Notes under the pieces: model-generated
Told to the model about the DNA's origin: nothing
The model's input: the letters and a program-made list of their open reading frames with translations, nothing else
Databases searched by the model: none
Program-made: the position numbers and the translations under genes
Source of the DNA: Achatina immaculata
Lineage: Eukaryota > Mollusca > Gastropoda > Stylommatophora > Achatinidae
Length of the DNA stretch: 64,000 bases
Reading direction: 5' to 3'
NCBI GenBank assembly: GCA_009760885.1
Contig: CM019697.1
Coordinates: 31,208,762-31,272,761 of the forward strand
Shown here: positions 32,969-43,796 of the stretch, piece after piece
Layout: each line of letters opens with the position of its first letter
Position numbering within the stretch: the first letter of the stretch is position 1

Positions 32969-34090
32969 TCACTCGGCAATGCGGAGTGCGTTGAACGCTT
33001 TATTACACGTGTCAAGTTTTATTCCATCTAAAGATTCCTCCCCGTCTTTGAGATTTAGCTCTCCCAAAGGTTCAATCAAGTCGCTGAGACTAATCTCTTT
33101 CACAAACTCTGTGAGACCGATAATAGATGTCCCATTAGTTTCGATGCGCCTAGTCTCCAAAGACGACAATGACGAGGATGTGCCGTGTGGTTTTACGCAT
33201 TTTTCGTAGATCATTATTTTTCTTTTTCGGCGTCCTCCACTTTGAACTGTCCGAGATCCTAGGATTTTTTCTTGTATGCAGTTTTGGGTGGTTTTATTCT
33301 CAGAATGAATCTTCTTAGCGCCAAGGTCATGCACGAATGACAATTCATTCCCTTCTTTAGCTCTCGAGTCTTCTTGTATTTCCGTGGTGGGGCACACATG
33401 ATAAATCTGCTGCGATGGTTGTGACATGAACATGTTCGGGAGAGTTCCAGTTTGTTCTTGACTGAGGAACCTGGTGCGGGTCATCACACAGAAATTATGT
33501 AGTCGTTCATTTTGCTGACTCATCACTGATTCAGAATTGTCGGCAAAGAAACCATCAAAAGTCGCATCTTCTCTCGGCAATTCACTTTCTAAATTCAGTT
33601 CGGGAAACGAAAAAGATGTAATATCCAAAGAACTCTGACCTGTTTCATCAGTGACTTCAGTTTCAAGAAAATCTGATCCAGGCATGATCGTTTGGTCAAG
33701 TCCGAGTGAGATCTGAAGATCATTAACTGTCGCTTGACCGGAATAACTGTCAATATTGTTTGGTTCCTGGCAAGATACAGGAGTTGCTGCATTGAAACAC
33801 ACAGGAGAATCTGGTTTCAACAGATGACGTGTGAGTAGCCCGTTTTGATTTTGTCTTTCAGGGTAATTTTTTGGTGTGGTAACTGCAGTATCACAGCTCC
33901 AGGGGGTGTGGGTCTCCTGAGTAATGTTCGCTGCAGTTTTCATCGTCACTAGACATGCATGATCATCGTGATCAAGACAGGATTGGGAGTGTTCGATTTT
34001 GTAACAGATACTTTGTAGCCACTTGATTTCCTCTTCCAAGACACTGTTCTCTTTCATTAGGTTAATTTGCTGGCTGTGTAAATTGTCGTT
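32969..34090 (-). CDS. Leucine-zipper (bZIP-like) protein, terminal exon
   Basis: An uninterrupted frame of 373 residues follows a strong acceptor (ttctgatttcttttaag, AG at 34091-34092) and ends in TGA at 32969-32971. The exon opens with NLHSQQINLMKENSVLEEEI, with leucines at four consecutive heptad positions, as in a bZIP dimerisation helix. The rest is acidic and Ser/Thr-rich, with a basic cluster GGRRKRKIM that could be a nuclear localisation signal and a C-terminal LSDLIEPLGELNL. I infer a nuclear DNA-binding regulator. The family (ATF/CREB/C/EBP group or other) is not recognisable. The ATG upstream of the acceptor is intronic, so it is not used as the start. Confidence 0.7.
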   Translation of the reverse strand, partial: NDNLHSQQINLMKENSVLEEEIKWLQSICYKIEHSQSCLDHDDHACLVTMKTAANITQETHTPWSCDTAVTTPKNYPERQNQNGLLTRHLLKPDSPVCFNAATPVSCQEPNNIDSYSGQATVNDLQISLGLDQTIMPGSDFLETEVTDETGQSSLDITSFSFPELNLESELPREDATFDGFFADNSESVMSQQNERLHNFCVMTRTRFLSQEQTGTLPNMFMSQPSQQIYHVCPTTEIQEDSRAKEGNELSFVHDLGAKKIHSENKTTQNCIQEKILGSRTVQSGGRRKRKIMIYEKCVKPHGTSSSLSSLETRRIETNGTSIIGLTEFVKEISLSDLIEPLGELNLKDGEESLDGIKLDTCNKAFNALRIAE

Positions 34091-34794
34091 CTTAAAAGAA
34101 ATCAGAAAAAAAGTTAAAAGTAACATCATATTTCATGTGATCAATAGAAAAATAGTCCTTTCTGAATTAAAAAATAAATTGTTGTAAGCGCGTCATCTCA
34201 CCATGAACGCACATGTTATCATTAACAAGGGCATGATCAAACATCAAGATTAGCATTTCTGCCATCAATCTTTGCGATCATCACCTAGCAAAACTCAAGG
34301 GAAATGGCCTACCTTTTTGTTGCTGTTGTTGTTGTCGCTGTTGTTGTTCATCAGAGTTAAGGACAGCACAGTTTATTTTTAAAATTCGTCAGATTCATCA
34401 TCAACATTGCCAGCTGCCACAACCACTGATCTTTGTTATCTTGAATAGTGTTCACACATACACACATATATTCATTTTAGTTCTCTTCCGTCCTATCCTC
34501 ATTATCTTCATCATACTGGTCACCAACATAATCTTACAGTACTACAAAAAAAAGTGGCAATTACGCGAACATTCTTTATCACTTTGTAGATAACTGTCGC
34601 CATTAGCACATTCTCATCTTCACCTCAGATGTAATATTTTCATCTCCAGCCTTCGGTGAACCTTCATCATGAACGAAAACTGAACTAAATTCTGAGCTGG
34701 TGAACAGTTTATACGCTCGGAAGACTGAAAAAATGAACATTTTTGACTGATTGATTAAACCAACATGAAAGTGAAAGTAAAAGGCAAAGCATAC

Positions 34795-34851
34795 CTTTTC
34801 CTGCTCTAATTTGTGTGAATCCATTCTGCGTCGTCCACGGCTGGAAGTTTT
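34795..34851 (-). CDS. Leucine-zipper gene, preceding short exon (candidate)
   Basis: Acceptor ttttttttcctaag, donor GAAAAG|GTATGC, 57 nt, phase 0 on both sides, joining in frame to the exon at 34090. It encodes KTSSRGRRRMDSHKLEQEK, a basic then charged segment where a bZIP basic region would end, but the invariant Asn and Arg of a standard basic region are not at the expected spacing from the first leucine. Earlier exons were not found. Confidence 0.5.
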
Positions 34852-34859
34852 CTTAGGAA

Positions 34860-35670
34860 AAAAAAAATATTACGTGCAAGAAGAAAAAATTACTCATCTT
34901 CAGTTGATATCATTTTATTTTAAAATTTCTATTTAGTTATTTAATTTAGTACAGGAATAGAGGGGAAAATTCTGAAACAGACAATATTGAGTTAACTGTT
35001 TTACCTAGTGAGTTTTTAAACCTTTTAAAATATTGACATTATTATTAATTTATTTTCATACCTTCCAAAACTTAATAAATATTACTGTCTTATATGGTGC
35101 AAAGCTAAACAGGTAAAAGTTAATATCATTGAAGATACAGAAATAAACAAGCAATAGTTAATATCGTGGAAGATACAGAAATAAACAAGCAATAGTAAAT
35201 ATCATAGAAGGTACAGAACATAACACCATAACAGTATGAACGCAATAGGCTGCTTAATTGTAAATGATATGGAATGGAAAAGACAGGCAGACAGACAGTA
35301 CACATCTACCGAAGTTTTGACAGAGGTCATGGTGCTGTACTGCCAGGCAGAAAGAAGTGCTTCCTGTAAGAGATGGCTGTTTCAACAGTAAGATCTGTGT
35401 GAACGCTAACTGGCAGTTAAGGCTAGTGGCAGCTACTGACTTTAGTCTAAATACCAGATAATACATATATACATATCTGACTGTAATTAGCCATGTTCCC
35501 ACTTTTATTTAAAAAGCATGTACAACTCACCTTCGACAAAAACTAACGTCAGTGTTTCAAAAAATAAAATTTCCCGAACTGCTTCCTTCTGACCTTGTCC
35601 CTGACTTAAACTGACAAGTATCACATCTGGTCCCTGACTTAAAGCTGACAAGTATTACATCTCAGCTTAG
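34860..35670. repeat. Non-coding; contains a 46-bp triplicate at 35105-35215
   Basis: gaagatacagaaataaacaa gcaatagttaatat repeats about three times. Otherwise AT-rich with no recognised gene. Confidence 0.6.
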
Positions 35671-35679
35671 TGTCTATAT

Positions 35680-35722
<43 letters not shown>
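35680..35722. repeat. GA dinucleotide repeat
   Basis: About 20 GA units. Confidence 0.95.
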
Positions 35723-35726
<4 letters not shown>

Positions 35727-36430
35727 AATTCAATCTTCAAACGTCATAATACTATAATAAAGATTTTCCTACAATCTAGATCTTGAGATAAAATTTCAGT
35801 TATATTTACACCTGACACTGAGTTGTCTTCCCCGTTTTTCTATCCCAATCCCCCCTCCCCCCACATCCTAAACTCTCTTATGCCCCCCCTCCCCCCACCA
35901 CCACACGCTCACACACAATATTATATGTCCCACACATCTCTCTATGTTTCAGAGATTCAGTCATATTTACTGTGTTGTTAATTCATGTCCACTGTTGTAT
36001 AAACTCTCAAACTAAGAAGTTAGCTAGACAAGCGTATGAACAAGTAGGACTATTTGCTGTAAACAGCGACAACGGGAAAACGCCTCTGAAAATGAAATGA
36101 TAGTGTTCACTAGTAAAAATCTTTGGTTAAAATCTTTGTGTTCAATAAATGTTGTATAATGTATGTTCTGAATGCAAAAAATAATACATCATGAATACGA
36201 ATCAACGACAATACAGAGCAAAAAAAAAAAAAACCAAGTAAGATTAAGTCAGAATTGTTATGGAGAAAGCTAGGAATACCTGAAGCTGTTTTGCTGGAAA
36301 TATCCATGAATTTGTAATGAACACTGCATATTTTCAAATACATTACAAAACAGTCCAACTTCCTAGTTTTAATTAGATGGAATGTAGATTTATAAATGTG
36401 GGAATTCCCTGAATAACATGTAACCGATTC
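35723..36430. other. No feature recognised
   Basis: C-rich runs near 35850-35900 (ccccctcccc), otherwise AT-rich and non-coding. Confidence 0.5.
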
Positions 36431-36432
36431 TT

Positions 36433-36590
36433 AGAAATGGGTATTGTTAAGAGAGGCCAAATTAGTTCACACAAAATCCATTGACAAGGCTGAAAAGTTC
36501 GCCGAAAACAGGAAAACTTGGCGAACTACCATGCGAGCTGCGCGTGACGTTTAACGGCATGGGAAGATTGTAAGAAGTAAGATATGTAAG
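36433..36590 (+). mobile_element. RTE-like family C 3' tip
   Basis: attgttaagagaggccaaat to catgggaagattgtaagaag; same layout as 12545-12690 but more diverged. Confidence 0.75.
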
Positions 36591-36732
36591 ATTCTTAGAA
36601 CTAGTAAGTGAATACAGAAAATCTTCCGCAAATTCGATCAACATCAGCAGGACCTTTAGGAAAGGCTTTAAATTCAAAGTGTCCATTAAAAGGCGCAGAG
36701 GGGGAAAAGTGAAATCTGAATATATTATGCTT

Positions 36733-37085
36733 CTTCTTCTTCTTTCTTCTTCTTCAGCTTTCCGAGCCATTAGGGCTCATTGCTGCAGATAAAGTTCGCC
36801 TCCATTCCTCTCTATTCCTAATCTTCTCTCTCCAGCTGATGACACCAATTTCTTTTATATATCCTCTTCTATGTTGTCTCTGTCTTGGTCTACCCCTTGT
36901 TCTTGTTTCCCTCATCTCTTGTGCATACATCATTTTCATTTGTCTGTTCTCTTCCATTCTTTCTACATGCCCCAGCAAGCGTAGTCTGTTCAGTTTCAAG
37001 ACATTTATAATTCGTTGGGATTTAAATAAGCTGTTCAGTTCAGTGTTCTTGCTAGCTCTCCGTTCTCCAATATTGGTATCATTTA
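36733..37085 (-). mobile_element. RTE-like family G 3' fragment with GAA tail
   Basis: The minus strand encodes RASKNTELNSLF, LRLLGHVERMEENRQMK, TRTRGRPRQR and REEWRRTLSAAMSPNGSES, then a GAAGAA tail at 36733-36755. The protein differs from families A-C. Confidence 0.75.
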
Positions 37086-37089
37086 CTAG

Positions 37090-37800
37090 GCAAGACTAAT
37101 TATCTTTTGTTTATCTCAGCAGAAAAGAGCCTAACCGGGAACATTACAAGTATTCGAAATCTATGTCACGATGTAGTTAATTAGGATTATCATCTTTGCA
37201 CTATGAGAAATCCATCGGTGCTGCGATCTCATCCTCATTATCTCCACCAGCGTACAGAGACTGGTGACACCGCTCATATATTATTTACAGTTCTTCTTGT
37301 CCCGATAACACGACGCCCACGTTTGGCATTACTACATTTCTATATTTATTTAGCTTATTTACTGACTCGCTCAAAATACGGCACGTGTGCAAATTTATGT
37401 TGCCAGTCAGTCCAGCGCCGTTATACTAGAGATAATTTCTTTTCTAAAGCGCTCTTGGAACAGACATAAGCATCATTGCCCCTCCTCTCTTTTCAACATT
37501 TCTTCCAAACGAGCATATCGTAAATGTCTGTACATCTAGTTAAGACCTCATAGCATCCCTACCACTGGAGTTTCTACATACTAGAACTGTTACCACCAGG
37601 TTGAAGTTTACGTCTTGCCTTTAGTCCTGCCGAAGTGCTAGAAAGAGACTTCCAACGCCAGTGGCATGTCTGCAGATGCTGATGATCAGGCATAGATCAA
37701 AGTAAACCAGTGATACAGATCAAACATAGCGTGACACAGCACACCTCCATCATGGCGTCATCTAAAAGGGACACTGATAATAGGCATCATGAAATTGTGC
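37090..37800. other. No feature recognised
   Basis: Moderately GC-rich unannotated sequence, possibly old repeats. No coding support. Confidence 0.4.
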
Positions 37801-37806
37801 TGATCC

Positions 37807-38460
37807 ATCATATAAGCGCTGGGTTTATTAATCCAGTGGTACCGGGTTCGAGTCCCAGCAGTGGGATGTTTTTCTATGTTTTGTACACGCCAGAAAGCCC
37901 CCGGAGTCCACCCAGCCTCTAAAAATGGGTACCAGAGAAATCTGGGAAGGTAAATGGGGTCAGTCATTCGGAGCACATGTCCCAACCATCGCCAGCGTCT
38001 TTCCTCAATAATTGTTGTCAGTCTTATATGTGTAGTAAACACACTGATAAAATCCATACCATTTCTTACGTGTAACCAAATCAATAGAAAACAAGTTGAA
38101 TTCTTTCCAGACTAAATGTTTACGAAGAATTAGACAAATATTTTGGCCAAGCACCATAAGAAATAACATCTTGTTGGCAGAAATGCAGATGAAGCCACTG
38201 ACAGCAATTATTGAGGAAAGACGCTAGCGATGGTTGGGACATGTGCTCCGAATGACTGACAACTCACTACCAAAAATAGCACTAAGATGGACACCACAGG
38301 GGAACAGAAGTAAGGGTAGACCAAAAGAGACATGGAGAAGAACAACAGAAAGGATGTTGAGCAATAGAGGGCTCACCTGGGCAAGAGCAGAAAAAAAGGC
38401 GAAGGACAGGCATTTGTGGAAAACCCTTGCGGAAGCCCCATGTGCCCTGGGCACTTAAGG

Positions 38461-38503
<43 letters not shown>

Positions 38504-38632
38504 GGGGTCAGGCAATGATATTAACCACATCACACTCTCGTGTGCTGATGGTCTTGGAAATACGGGGCACCGTATCCCCAATATGCCTTAATGGCATGGA
38601 AAGGGGAATTTTACCTTGCCTACCTTACTATC
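37807..38632 (+). mobile_element. tRNA-headed SINE split by a family B insertion
   Basis: 37807-37966 carries the head with a good B box (ggttcgagtccc near 37844) and the aaaatgggtaccagagaaat body. 38489-38632 continues it (aaccacatcacactctcgtg, ccccaatatgccttaatggc). The two parts join at the repeated aaatggggtcag. Compare the unbroken copy at 1895-2165. Confidence 0.8.
37967..38500 (+). mobile_element. RTE-like family B copy with inverted 5' segment
   Basis: Flanked by AAATGGGGTCAG at 37955-37966 and 38501-38512. 38087-38463 is the family B 3' end in sense orientation (WAKHHKK-type region through RRW, GHVLRMTDNSLP, SKGRPKETW, CALGT stop) followed by about 18 GA units. 37967-38024 is an inverted copy of part of the same region, and 38025-38086 is unassigned. 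This resembles twin-primed insertion. Confidence 0.85.
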
Positions 38633-38689
38633 ACATAAGAAAGTCTGGAAGCAAATTCGTTGATGCCTTCACATTGGCTGACCAGTGAA

Positions 38690-38775
38690 GGACCATTTGA
38701 AAACAGTTATAACTGTAACCCTCGGTGAAACCATTTGAAAACAGTTATAACTGTGACTCAGTGAAACCATTTAAA
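38690..38775. repeat. About 42-bp direct duplicate
   Basis: ccatttgaaaacagttataa ctgt occurs twice, each followed by a tgaaacca spacer. Confidence 0.8.
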
Positions 38776-38804
38776 CATATTGGCAGCTAAATACTCTAGC
38801 GTCA

Positions 38805-39090
38805 CCGACAAATCATCATCTTCAGGCTACGCGCTGGACACTGCAAATTATGAGCACACCCGCATCGCCTCAGCCTGCCACACATGTAGGACTGCACATG
38901 TGAGACAGGTATCCAGACTCCAGAGCACATCCTGCAGCTCTGCCCCATCTACCAATAAAGCACGAACCCAACCCTGGCCGCTGGGAGCTGCAGACGAAAA
39001 CAAACTCTAAGGCCCAAAGCATGACCTCCAGAAGATTGTACACTTTATCTGGACAATAAGTGAGGCTAGAACCATGAAACGAACAAGAAG
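38805..39090 (+). mobile_element. LINE C-terminal zinc-knuckle fragment
   Basis: Frames around 38860-38950 give ACHTCRTA and TPEHILQLCPIY, which together have the C-x2-C ... H-x4-C pattern of the C-terminal knuckle of many LINE reverse transcriptases, followed by DLQKIVHFIW. It runs into a purine-rich tail. One frameshift separates the two halves. Confidence 0.5.
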
Positions 39091-39318
39091 AAGGAAGCGG
39101 AGGAGGATACGGAGGAGAAGGATGGAGGAGGGAAAGGAGAAGAAGAAGAGGAGGAGAACGAGAAAGAGGAGGAAGAGGATGAGAAGGAGGAGGAGGAAAT
39201 GAAGAAGAAGGAAGAAAATGAGAAAGAGAAGGAGGAGAAGAGGAGGAGGGGAGGAAGGAGGATAAGGAGAAAGAAGGAAGAGAAGGAGAAAGTAGGAAGA
39301 GAAGGAGAAGAAGATTGT
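39085..39318. repeat. Purine-only tract (GGA/GAA)
   Basis: About 230 bp with hardly any pyrimidines on the plus strand. It may be the expanded tail of the LINE fragment before it. Confidence 0.9.
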
Positions 39319-39604
39319 TTTAACAGATATGTTACTCCTGTAAAGTAGGCTGCTGTAAAAAGAAATGATAAGTTGTGAAATTGGACTTTTTTTTCAGAGG
39401 ATTAAAACGCTGATGCTTTGATGGATCATTGCCAGGTTTTTTCTGTCTGATTTAGGACGATCAGCAGCTTCGTCTGAGTTACCTGAAAGTGAAGAATTGA
39501 CTTCACATCGTGGAAATGAGTTTTGCTTATGAAATAACCACTGATTTATGTCTATATTTTTTTAACAGAAAAAAAAATTGCCTAACCTCTTATTGGAATA
39601 CTCT

Positions 39605-39605
<1 letters not shown>

Positions 39606-39648
<43 letters not shown>
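39606..39648. repeat. GA dinucleotide repeat
   Basis: About 20 GA units. Confidence 0.95.
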
Positions 39649-39652
<4 letters not shown>

Positions 39653-39695
39653 CATACAAACAAAAAGACAGAGTGAGAGAAAGGGTAATAGAAAG

Positions 39696-39815
39696 ATGGA
39701 TGGATGGATGGATGGATGGATGGATGGATGGATGGATGGATGGATGGGTGGATGGATGGATGGGTGGGTGGATGGATGGATGGATGGATGGATGGATGGA
39801 TGGATGGATGGATGT
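39696..39815. repeat. GGAT tetranucleotide repeat
   Basis: About 30 ATGG units with GGTGG variants. Open in all frames, so the WMDG-type ORFs are artefacts. Confidence 0.95.
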
Positions 39816-40162
39816 TTTCTTATATCATTGCCATCAAATGGCTGCAAGTACCGAACGGCCGTGCTCTGGTGCTCTAACAAAACTATTCATATAAACATGG
39901 ATGTGGGTCTTTGTTTCACCGTTAACCAGCTCTAAACAGTTTCTCACTTTTACCCAGCCAACCACGGCTTCATTGTCTTTGTGTGTCAAACATACCTTTT
40001 CACTTGGACACTTACTAACGTTTGAAGATAATTCCACAAGCATTCTTCAACATACTAAAAGAAAAAAAATATGTGCATTTTGTCTTATATGCGCGTATCA
40101 AAGCTGTAGTTAAAATATTAAGCAAGCCTCAGACGCAGTTTTTTAAAAATTGTTGTTTGTTC

Positions 40163-40458
40163 TATACTACAAGAACTTAATATTGAAGAAGGCTGGCTAG
40201 TAAAGAGGATTAAACAGAGAAAACTTAAATATTTTGAACACATTAAACGTCATGATAACCTAGAGAAGACCGTCTTTTAAGGGTACATAATGGGAAAAAG
40301 AAAGAGAGGAAGACCAAGGCGAAGATGGCTGCAAGACAAAGTTGATGATCTGCAAATGAATGCATCAGCAGCAGGCCATCTTGCTCACAACCGATAGGCC
40401 TACAGGAGTGCTGCTAGGGAGGCAAAGTTCGGCAAGGGAGATGCAAATAAATGAATGA
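40163..40458 (+). mobile_element. RTE-like family A 3' fragment
   Basis: ctacaagaacttaatattga to aaatgaatgaatg; codes for the ERKLKYF, HIKRHDN and KRKRGRPRRRW region with lesions. Confidence 0.85.
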
Positions 40459-40891
40459 ATGTTTGTTCTCGGACACAATTTTGTTAAGCAACTGTAGAAT
40501 AATTCTTAGTCGAGCATTAAAAAGATATCTTCTTATTTACATCTTTCATCCTCCCCGTGCCACTACACGTCACATAGGGCTTCCATGGCAGTTCGCCAAG
40601 TTTTCCTTTTTGTAGTGTTTTTTTTTTCAACGCATCAAGGGATTTTATGCTTACTAATTTGGCATCTCTTAATAATATCCTCTTTAGAGTTTCACGTGGT
40701 TGACCTCTTTTTCTTCGGTCTGTTGTGTTCCACTTGATAGCTTGTTTTGGGATTCTCTGATCATTTCTTCTCATTACATGACCGACATTTGTCCATCTCC
40801 TTTTTCTGATCACCCATGAGACTGGTTGTTGTTCAGTCATCTGCCTTATCTCTGCGTTGTTGTTGAATTCGTTCCACTTTATACTGAGTAT

Positions 40892-42436
40892 ACTACTGGA
40901 CAAAAGTTAAGGGCTGGTCATTAATTTCAAGCATATGTTTATTGAGATTGTCGTACTAAAACTGTAAATAAGTTTATTGTAGAATCTTGATTAAATTGCA
41001 TTCTCAGCCAGTCCTCTATGCAGCCGTGGTACAAACAACACTAACTATTCATCACAACAAGTGTAAAAATCACGTGCAGTAGCATCGTCCTAGACAAAAT
41101 GTTATGGCATTTTTAAAGTGACAACATGATCCAGAAGGTAATTAAATCGTTCTGATTTGTGCTGCACGTGCAAGAGGCATCCTTAGTGAACACTTCTCAC
41201 CTTCTCATCATTTTTATTAAAGCGGTTTAGGGGTATTTTTGTCATTTGAAAAACACCATGGCACCGCGAAGGCGTTTTAGCACCTTTGAGCGTCATCGGG
41301 TCATAGCCTTGGTTGCAAGCGGTTTATCTGGCCGTGAAGTTGCACGGCGTTCGAGGATGTCCCATTCTACCATCCAAAGGCATTTGGAGCGATTTCACGC
41401 AACCGGAGGAGTAGAAGACAGCCATCGTTCAGGCCGACCTCGTTCCACGAGTAGACAAGATGACAGATACCTGCAGCTGTCAACACTTCGCAACCGGACA
41501 GTAACGTCTTCCACTCTCAGAAACCAGCTAATGAATACGGCAAAAACGTCGATGTTAGCGACAGAACAATTCGCAGGAGTTTAAGAAAATCTGGGCTGGC
41601 TTCACGACGAACAGCAATAAGAATACCTCTTACTTCAGCTCACCACAGAACTAGAGTTGCCTGGTGCCGGCAGCACATCCGTTGGACGAGGTGTCAGTGG
41701 GGAGAAATTCTTTTCACGGACGAATCCCGCTTCAAAATGTCCTTCAATGTTGGCAGAATCCGTGTTTGTAGAAGGCCAGAAGAACGGTTCCATGATGCCA
41801 CTATCCAAGAGGTGGATCGTTACGGAGGGGGATCAATAATGGTCTTGGGTGGCATCGGCAGGCACGCCATGACTCCCCTCCATGTCATTCATGTCACCCT
41901 AACCACCCAGCGATACCTGAATGAAATTCTGCAACCCATTGTCCAGCCTACCTTGCAAGCCATAGGTACAGGGGCAATCCTGCTAGATGATAACGCAAGA
42001 CCACATCGGGATCGTGCCGTAGAAGATTTTCTTCGAGAACAAAGGATTTCGACAAATCATCCTCCACCTGTTGATGTCACCCAGCTGCCCTTTTCCTTCA
42101 ACAAGAGTGGCAAGCCATTCCACAGAATGTCCTAACAACCCTGGTTATCTCGGCGAGGCAACGGTGCGTCGAATGTCCGGGAGCAAATGGTGGCCACACA
42201 CGATACTGACATATTTGTTGTTCGAAGACCAGTCTTCTGAATTTTACGGACGAGGGGTGAGTGATTTCTCCAGCTTGCTGTATGTGTATTCCTATTCCGA
42301 TTTGCAAAAAAAAAAAATTTGTTCAGTTTTAAATGCTGTTTTCTTTGGTACTAATGGCTTGTTTGTTAGTCAGTTGATTTTGTTTTTGTAAGAATTGAAA
42401 AAAAACCGGCCCTTAATTAACTTTTGTCCAGTAGTA
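40892..42436 (+). mobile_element. Tc1/mariner-type DNA transposon, complete ends
   Basis: Terminal inverted repeats start tactactggacaaaagttaa at 40892 and, on the opposite strand, at 42436; the right end has a 4-bp insertion after this stretch. The TA target duplication is at 40890-40891 and 42437-42438. Removing the element restores the gagtattttccttagg junction seen in other family C copies. Length 1545 bp fits the family. Confidence 0.95.
41258..42209 (+). pseudogene. Tc1-type transposase, inactive
   Basis: The N-terminus has paired helix-turn-helix motifs (MAPRRRFSTFERHRVIALV, SHSTIQRHLERFHATGG, SGRPRSTSRQDDRYL). After a frameshift near 41540 the catalytic core continues with WGEILFTDESRF (first Asp) and AILLDDNARPH (second Asp). 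The segment that normally carries the third acidic residue (the SPDLNPIEH-type block) is missing by deletion near 42050-42070. The frame then resumes with IPQNVLTTLVISARQRC to TGA at 42207-42209. The transposase would cut and paste at TA sites, but this copy cannot. Confidence 0.9.
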
Positions 42437-42784
42437 TATTTTCCTTAGGCGTTTGTTTTCAAACGAGTCTAATCTGTTGTTTATTTCTTTAGTTGTTTTC
42501 CAGCTTTCGGATGTGTAAATGAGGGTGGATATTACATTAGAATTGAATACTCTTAGTTTGGTTTTTATGCTTATAACTTTTGAGTGCGACATGTTCTCAA
42601 GATTCTTGAAAGTCAATGCTGCTTTTGCAATTCTAACCTCATTTCTGGTGTCAACATCCCGGTCTATGTAGCTGCCGAGGTATACAAATTGGCATATTTC
42701 TTCAACAGCTGTTCCTTATACGTATATTTTTCCTTCTTGATTATTAGAAAGTTTTATTATTTTTATTTCCTTGTTAATTTCAAG

Positions 42785-42900
42785 TTCGAACGAACGAACA
42801 GACTTTATTTTCGAAGAATTAAGAACTGGGCACGCAGGCCGTCTTCTGTTTCGCTATTTCTCTTTTGCTAGCCAGAGAAGACAGGGTATCTGTTTTTTCT
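42785..42900. repeat. Dispersed repeat inserted in family C
   Basis: Starts ttcgaacgaacgaacagact and shares its core with 3395-3480. It separates two parts of the family C copy. Confidence 0.45.
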
Positions 42901-43080
42901 TGCATCGAATTCACATTGTCACTGATAAAAGTTAACGCCATTTGCAAAATCAAGATATTTTAGTTGGGTCTCATATGCCAAAATCATTGCCAATTTCATC
43001 CGTAGAATAGTTTTGCAGTTTCAAATAAAAAAAAAACTATCCAGACTGTAATTATTGATTTTTTTCACACATATATAAGA

Positions 43081-43151
43081 GCGCCGCTGGTGTAGTGGTA
43101 TCATGCAAGATTCCCATTCTTGCGACCCGGGTTCGATTCCCGGGCGGCGCA
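43081..43151 (+). tRNA. tRNA-Gly (anticodon CCC)
   Basis: A 71-nt cloverleaf: acceptor stem GCGCCGC pairing with GCGGCGC, D arm ggtgtagtggta, anticodon stem CAAGA/TCTTG with loop TTCCCAT (anticodon CCC at 43113-43115), and T arm CCCGGGTTCGATTCCCGGG. The A box (tggtgtagtgg) and B box (ggttcgattcc) are intact, and a T run follows at 43153. No mismatches are seen in the stems, and the sequence is, to my memory, the same as the widely conserved animal tRNA-Gly(CCC). It therefore looks functional although retroelement debris lies on both sides. Confidence 0.96.
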
Positions 43152-43228
43152 TGTTTTTTTTCCCCCCATATATATATATATTTTTTAAATCTATTTTTAA
43201 ACTGCTCATGAAATCAAAGAGCCCATTC

Positions 43229-43325
43229 ATTTATTTGCATGTCCCTTGCGGAACTTGGCCTCCCTAACAGCACTCCTGTAGGCGTCTCTGTTGTGAGCAA
43301 GATGGCCTGCTGCTGATGCATCCCA
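43229..43325 (-). mobile_element. RTE-like family A 3' tip
   Basis: About 97 bp, cattcatttatttgcatgtc to ctgctgctgatgcatcc (plus-strand view). Confidence 0.8.
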
Positions 43326-43796
43326 AAGAGCACAACCATTAAAAAAAAAAAATTGGTTTATTTGATAGTTGTTTCTCAGTATGTGGCCACGAGAGAGAAG
43401 TGTTGATGTTTCATTAAAAAAAAATACTGACTGCAGTGCGTTCATATATGTCTGTATCACCTCAAATAATGCAGCTCGTCCGTATACAAACAAAACACAC
43501 TTTAAAAAAAGGATAAAAATACAATGTTAATAGAAACCCACTTTCTGCACTTTGCTGGTAGGTAACTCACACCTGGTCATTTATTTATGTGTAATTATTC
43601 TGCAAAATGTTCATCCAAAACTTACATTTAGTTCAAAACAAAGTCAGAAGTGTAATTTATTTATACACGGTTCATATGTTTCATTTATTCAAGTACAACT
43701 CACTCTATGTAAAATTTGTCCAGTTTAAACTATTATAATGTGTCCATACATAAATCAAACCAAAGTAATGATAACTGACAAAATGAGAGTCAGTCA

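Larger units (their letters stand above)
40540..42990 (-). mobile_element. RTE-like family C copy, interrupted by a Tc1 element and a second insertion
   Basis: 40540-40891 and 42437-42760 are adjacent parts of one family C copy on the minus strand (WNTTDRRKRGQPRETLKR on one side, STLIYTSESWKTTKEI on the other). A further piece, including the FADD region, resumes at about 42920-42990 beyond an unrelated repeat at 42785-42900. Two insertions in one host copy mark it as old. Confidence 0.85.

Noticed and set aside
34603..34824. Minus-strand ORF, and a possible extra exon (about 34633-34700) of the zipper gene
   Set aside because: The ORF reads through the donor at 34794. The internal candidate exon has a length that breaks the phase between the two accepted exons.
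39510..39935. ORFs rich in WMDG or HPSI
   Set aside because: They are the GGAT array read in several frames.
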